Origin: Frateuria_A sp035944355
GTDB taxonomy: Bacteria; Pseudomonadota; Gammaproteobacteria; Xanthomonadales; Rhodanobacteraceae
Reading direction: 5' to 3'
Assembly: GCF_035944355.1 (NCBI RefSeq)
Contig: NZ_DASZBH010000014.1
Coordinates: 124,001 to 188,000, forward strand
DNA length: 64,000 nt
Position numbers and translations under genes: made by a program. Below the pieces are notes generated by a model that did not search any database, had not been told where the DNA came from, and worked only from the letters and a program-made list of their open reading frames with translations. Shown here one piece after another: positions 61,472 through 64,000 of this stretch (positions within the stretch are counted from its first letter, which is position 1; every line of letters begins with the position of its first letter).

Positions 61472-62602
61472 ATGATCACGCTGGGTATCGAAGAAGAAGT
61501 GCAAGTGGTCGACGAGCAGGGGCGGCTGGTCACGCATGACCTGGGCTCCGGCCAGGCCGAATACGCCACGCCGGAGGGCCTGCTCGACAAGGAAATCCAT
61601 CGCTGCGTCATCGAGCTCAAGACCCGCGTCTGCCGCGGTGTCGACGAACTCGTCGACGCATTGCGCGCGGTACGCGCGGTGGCGCGGCGCAAGGCGGCGG
61701 CGCAGCAACAGCGCATCCTGATCGCCGGCCTCCACCCGACCGCGCGATGGCAGCAGCAGCCGATGCACGAGGGGCCGGAGTATCCGCACTACCACCGGCT
61801 GATCGCCGAATACCAGGACGTGGCGCGCGCCGCCTTCAGCTTCGGCATGCATCTGCACCTGGGCTTTCCCGACGGCGCGCCGCGCATGGCGATCATGAAC
61901 CGCCTGCGCCACGTGCTGCCGGAGGTGCTGGCGCTGTCGGCCAGTTCGCCGTTCCTCGAGGGCCGCGACACCGGCCTGCATTCCTGGCGGCACAGCCTGC
62001 TCGACCGCTACCCGCGCATGGGCACGCCCGATGTCTGGACCAGCGAGCGCCATTACCAGGCCCACGTCGACCGCCTGCGCCGGGTCGGCTGCATCCATCC
62101 CGAGCAGGGGCTGTGGCAGGACCTGCGCCTGCATCACCGCTACGGCACGCTGGAGGTGCGCATCATGGACGCCCACCCGCACCTGGAGCGCATCGGCTTG
62201 ATCGCCACCCTGCTCAAGTGGGAGGCGCAGACGCTGGAGCAGGAATTGCGCGAAGGCCGCCAGGGACTGGTGTGGGAGCGCGCCTGCATCGACGAGAACA
62301 AGTGGCGCGCCCGCCGCTACGGACTGGCCGCGCAGTGGATCGAATGGGACCGGGACGAGGTCTGCGGCACCGCGGCGCACTTCGAGCGCTGGTGGCGGCG
62401 CCTGGCGCGATGCGCCACCAGCCATGCCGAACGCGCGCACTGGGAACGCCGCCTGGCCGATGCCCTGGACGAGGGCAGCTACGCCGACGCGCTGCGCGCG
62501 CACGCGGCCCGCGATGCGGACTGGACCACCACGCTGCAATGGATGGTCGAGCAGGCCGAAGAGGAGCTGCCCGCACTCGCTCATGCGGAGGGCTGGGCAT
62601 GA
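61472..62602 (+). CDS. YbdK-like carboxylate-amine ligase (GCS2 family)
   Basis: A 376-residue member of glutamate-cysteine ligase family 2. Hallmarks are MITLGIEEEVQVVDEQGRLV, the acidic triplet at residues 7-9, CVIELKTRVCRGVDELVDAL, FGMHLHLGFPDGAPRMAIMN and YGTLEVRIMDAHPHLERIGL. Family members join an amine to a carboxylate with ATP; true glutathione synthesis is only one option, and YbdK has weak GCL activity. AAGGGGG precedes the ATG. Its stop overlaps the ATG of the next gene, so the two products probably act in one pathway. Confidence 0.92.
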   Translation: MITLGIEEEVQVVDEQGRLVTHDLGSGQAEYATPEGLLDKEIHRCVIELKTRVCRGVDELVDALRAVRAVARRKAAAQQQRILIAGLHPTARWQQQPMHEGPEYPHYHRLIAEYQDVARAAFSFGMHLHLGFPDGAPRMAIMNRLRHVLPEVLALSASSPFLEGRDTGLHSWRHSLLDRYPRMGTPDVWTSERHYQAHVDRLRRVGCIHPEQGLWQDLRLHHRYGTLEVRIMDAHPHLERIGLIATLLKWEAQTLEQELREGRQGLVWERACIDENKWRARRYGLAAQWIEWDRDEVCGTAAHFERWWRRLARCATSHAERAHWERRLADALDEGSYADALRAHAARDADWTTTLQWMVEQAEEELPALAHAEGWA

Positions 62603-63753
62603 ACATGCAGCCATCCATCCGTCTGGACGTCCTGGGCATCGACCGGCTCGCGCTCGCCCTGGCCGCCGTCGATGCGCCGCACCTGCCGCTGTCGATGATG
62701 TCGGACCACTACGCCATCGGCAACGCGGCCCTGCGCCAGGCGCTCAAGGACAAGATCGCGCGGCTGGTGCGCGCGCTCGGGCCGCACCTGCATCCCTCGC
62801 GCGCAGGCTGGTCCGGCGCGCGCGCGGACGTGCTGGCGCTGGACCTGGCCTTCGTCGAGCATCCTCGGCAGCCCTTCGAGCTGGCCTGGGTGGAGATCCA
62901 GGCGTTCACCTCGATGCTGCCGACCTTCCACACCCTGCACCTGGCGCAGCGCCGCCTGCACGGTCTGGCGCCCCATTGGCTGCCGCACGACGCCCTGCCC
63001 CCTGGCGCCGGCTGGGTGGAGCACATGCGCCACTGGGTGGCGCCGCGGGCGGACACCGCGCTGATCGAGGACCAGCCGCGCCGCCGCGTGACCTGGCCGG
63101 ACCTGGATGCCGCGCGGCACTGGTGGCAGGTCGACGTGCACGACTGGCGCGACCTGGTGCCGATGCAGGGCGAGCTTTGCTGCCCGGTCAGCCGGCGCCG
63201 TTACGGCCACGTCTGGAACCGCCTGATCCTCGACGACCTGGACGCCCTCGATCGCCGCCGCGCCGAGTCGGTGCTGCGCGCCGCCGACAAGGTCGGCTGG
63301 CACAGCCATCCGGCCTGGTACGAGGGCATCCACAAGGGCACCTTGGCCAGCCTGCCCCTGGCACCCCACGAGGCCTGCCACTGGATCGAGGAAAGCCCGC
63401 TGCGCGCGGGCGGCTATGCCGACGCCGGCCGCTGGGTGGCCAAGTCGGTCGGCGGCCATTCCGGCAGCGGTTTGCTGCTGGCGCCCACGCCGGAGGACCT
63501 GGAGGCCTTGCCGACGCCGCGCCGGTGGATCGTGCAGAACCGCTTCCGCCAATTGCCCATCGGCCAGCATCCGGTCACCGGGCAGCCGCTGTTCGGCGAA
63601 CTGCGCTGCATGCTCGGCCTGCGCGATGGGCAGCCGCCGTGGGTGATGGCATGGATCCTCAGGCTTTCCAACAACGGCATCGCCACGCTGACCGGAAGGG
63701 ACACCCGTCCGGGCGAAGGGATGACCCTGCTCTACTTCGAGGAGGAAGCTTGA
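62599..63753 (+). CDS. Unknown protein coupled to the carboxylate-amine ligase, possibly ATP-grasp-like
   Basis: A 384-residue soluble protein. The C-terminal third has features that recall ATP-grasp ligases: GRWVAKSVGGHSGSGLLLAP (Lys plus Gly-rich loop), RRWIVQNRFRQLP, then GELRCMLGLRDG and ILRLSNNGIATLTG. These resemblances are by eye only. The N-terminal part has LSMMSDHYAIGNAALRQALK and WVEIQAFTSMLPTFHTLHLA. ATG 62599 overlaps the TGA of the ligase gene, so translation is coupled. It probably forms a two-enzyme system with that ligase; the product is unknown. Confidence 0.75.
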   Translation: MNMQPSIRLDVLGIDRLALALAAVDAPHLPLSMMSDHYAIGNAALRQALKDKIARLVRALGPHLHPSRAGWSGARADVLALDLAFVEHPRQPFELAWVEIQAFTSMLPTFHTLHLAQRRLHGLAPHWLPHDALPPGAGWVEHMRHWVAPRADTALIEDQPRRRVTWPDLDAARHWWQVDVHDWRDLVPMQGELCCPVSRRRYGHVWNRLILDDLDALDRRRAESVLRAADKVGWHSHPAWYEGIHKGTLASLPLAPHEACHWIEESPLRAGGYADAGRWVAKSVGGHSGSGLLLAPTPEDLEALPTPRRWIVQNRFRQLPIGQHPVTGQPLFGELRCMLGLRDGQPPWVMAWILRLSNNGIATLTGRDTRPGEGMTLLYFEEEA

Positions 63754-63762
63754 TGGCGGCCG

Positions 63763-63787
63763 GAGCCCTCCCCGCCGGGGAGGGCTC
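63763..63787. terminator. Strong hairpin between convergent genes
   Basis: GAGCCCTCCCCG pairs with CGGGGAGGGCTC around a minimal loop. It has no clear T-tract. It lies between the stop of the unknown gene at 63753 and the convergent VOC gene stop at 63796. Confidence 0.6.
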
Positions 63788-63795
63788 GTGCCGGC

Positions 63796-64000
63796 TCAGC
63801 CTTTCCCCTGCGTTCCCGCGACCACCATCCACGACACGCCGAAACGGTCGGCCACCATGCCGAAGCTGGAGGCGAAGAAGCTCGGGCCCAGCGGTTGCTG
63901 CACTTGGCCGCCGTCGGCCAGTGCCTCGAACAGCCGCCGCGCCTGGGCGTCATCGTCGGCGGTGACGGAAAGCGACACGCCCTTGAACTCCGGATGTCCG
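63796..64000 (-). CDS. PhnB-like VOC protein, partial (C-terminal part)
   Basis: The last 67 residues of a leftward gene that begins beyond the right edge. It contains PEFKGVSLSVTADDDAQARR, LFEALADGGQVQQPLGPSFF and FGMVADRFGVSWMV, the C-terminal module of PhnB/3-demethylubiquinone-methyltransferase-like VOC proteins. Function is not assigned. It is convergent with the ligase pair. Confidence 0.85.
   Translation of the reverse strand, partial: GHPEFKGVSLSVTADDDAQARRLFEALADGGQVQQPLGPSFFASSFGMVADRFGVSWMVVAGTQGKG

Overview
The window is high-GC gammaproteobacterial DNA. Gene content (a TonB-Xanth-Caul type receptor, an alpha-glucan utilisation locus of the kind known in xanthomonads, and a palindromic ATTCCCGC...GCGGGAAT repeat) points to the order Lysobacterales/Xanthomonadales, probably Rhodanobacteraceae or Xanthomonadaceae. 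That placement is inference from gene families and was not tested.

Region 1 (1-13,736) is the right-hand part of a prophage or phage-derived element. It has a divergent repressor/Cro-like switch, a P63C-domain gene on the opposite strand, and a rightward early operon of small overlapping genes with a YqaJ-type exonuclease/RecT pair. The operon continues through an ASCH-like gene, a J-domain protein and a DUF4224 protein, and ends with a tyrosine integrase. It abuts a 3' fragment of a tRNA-Leu gene (13,679-13,736), the expected attachment-site duplicate. Structural genes and the other end lie left of the window. Four 19-bp imperfect palindromes with 7-5-7 layout (364, 403, 2578, 2601) look like the repressor's operators. 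One pair sits in the switch; the other sits over a good sigma70 promoter for the early operon.

Region 2 (13,800-19,150) is ordinary chromosome: a single-domain response regulator, an FGE-like protein without catalytic cysteines, RNase D, tRNA-Ala(CGC), an orphan methyltransferase and a small charged protein.

Region 3 (19,180-37,620) is an alpha-glucan (maltodextrin) utilisation locus. It holds a cytoplasmic GH13 glucosidase, a TonB-dependent receptor, a lipoprotein GH13, an exported GH31, an exported six-hairpin glycosidase, an SLC45/GPH-like sugar transporter, an exported GH13, an esterase, a LacI repressor and a sugar-porter MFS protein. An identical 14-bp palindrome, TGAATACGTATGCA, occurs exactly four times, only in this locus: twice in the divergent GH13/receptor promoter region, once before GH31, and once between lacI and the MFS gene. 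This defines a probable local LacI regulon. The inferred flow is surface cleavage, TonB-dependent uptake, periplasmic trimming, inner-membrane import of maltose and glucose, and cytoplasmic hydrolysis.

Region 4 (37,630-64,000) is mostly core and accessory chromosome. It holds tRNA-Arg(CCT), an ALDH7 dehydrogenase, an SDR, pyrD, murB and a fosmidomycin-resistance-type exporter. Next come an MscS channel, esterase, beta-lactamase-fold and TolB-like proteins, DUF72, PRC-barrel and S4 proteins, and a lipoprotein MsrA. It closes with a GGDEF-EAL protein, a TenA/PqqC-like oxidase, two divergent MFS exporters, and a two-gene unit pairing a YbdK-like carboxylate-amine ligase with an unfamiliar, possibly ATP-grasp-like protein. 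That pair is the best candidate in the window for an undescribed pathway.
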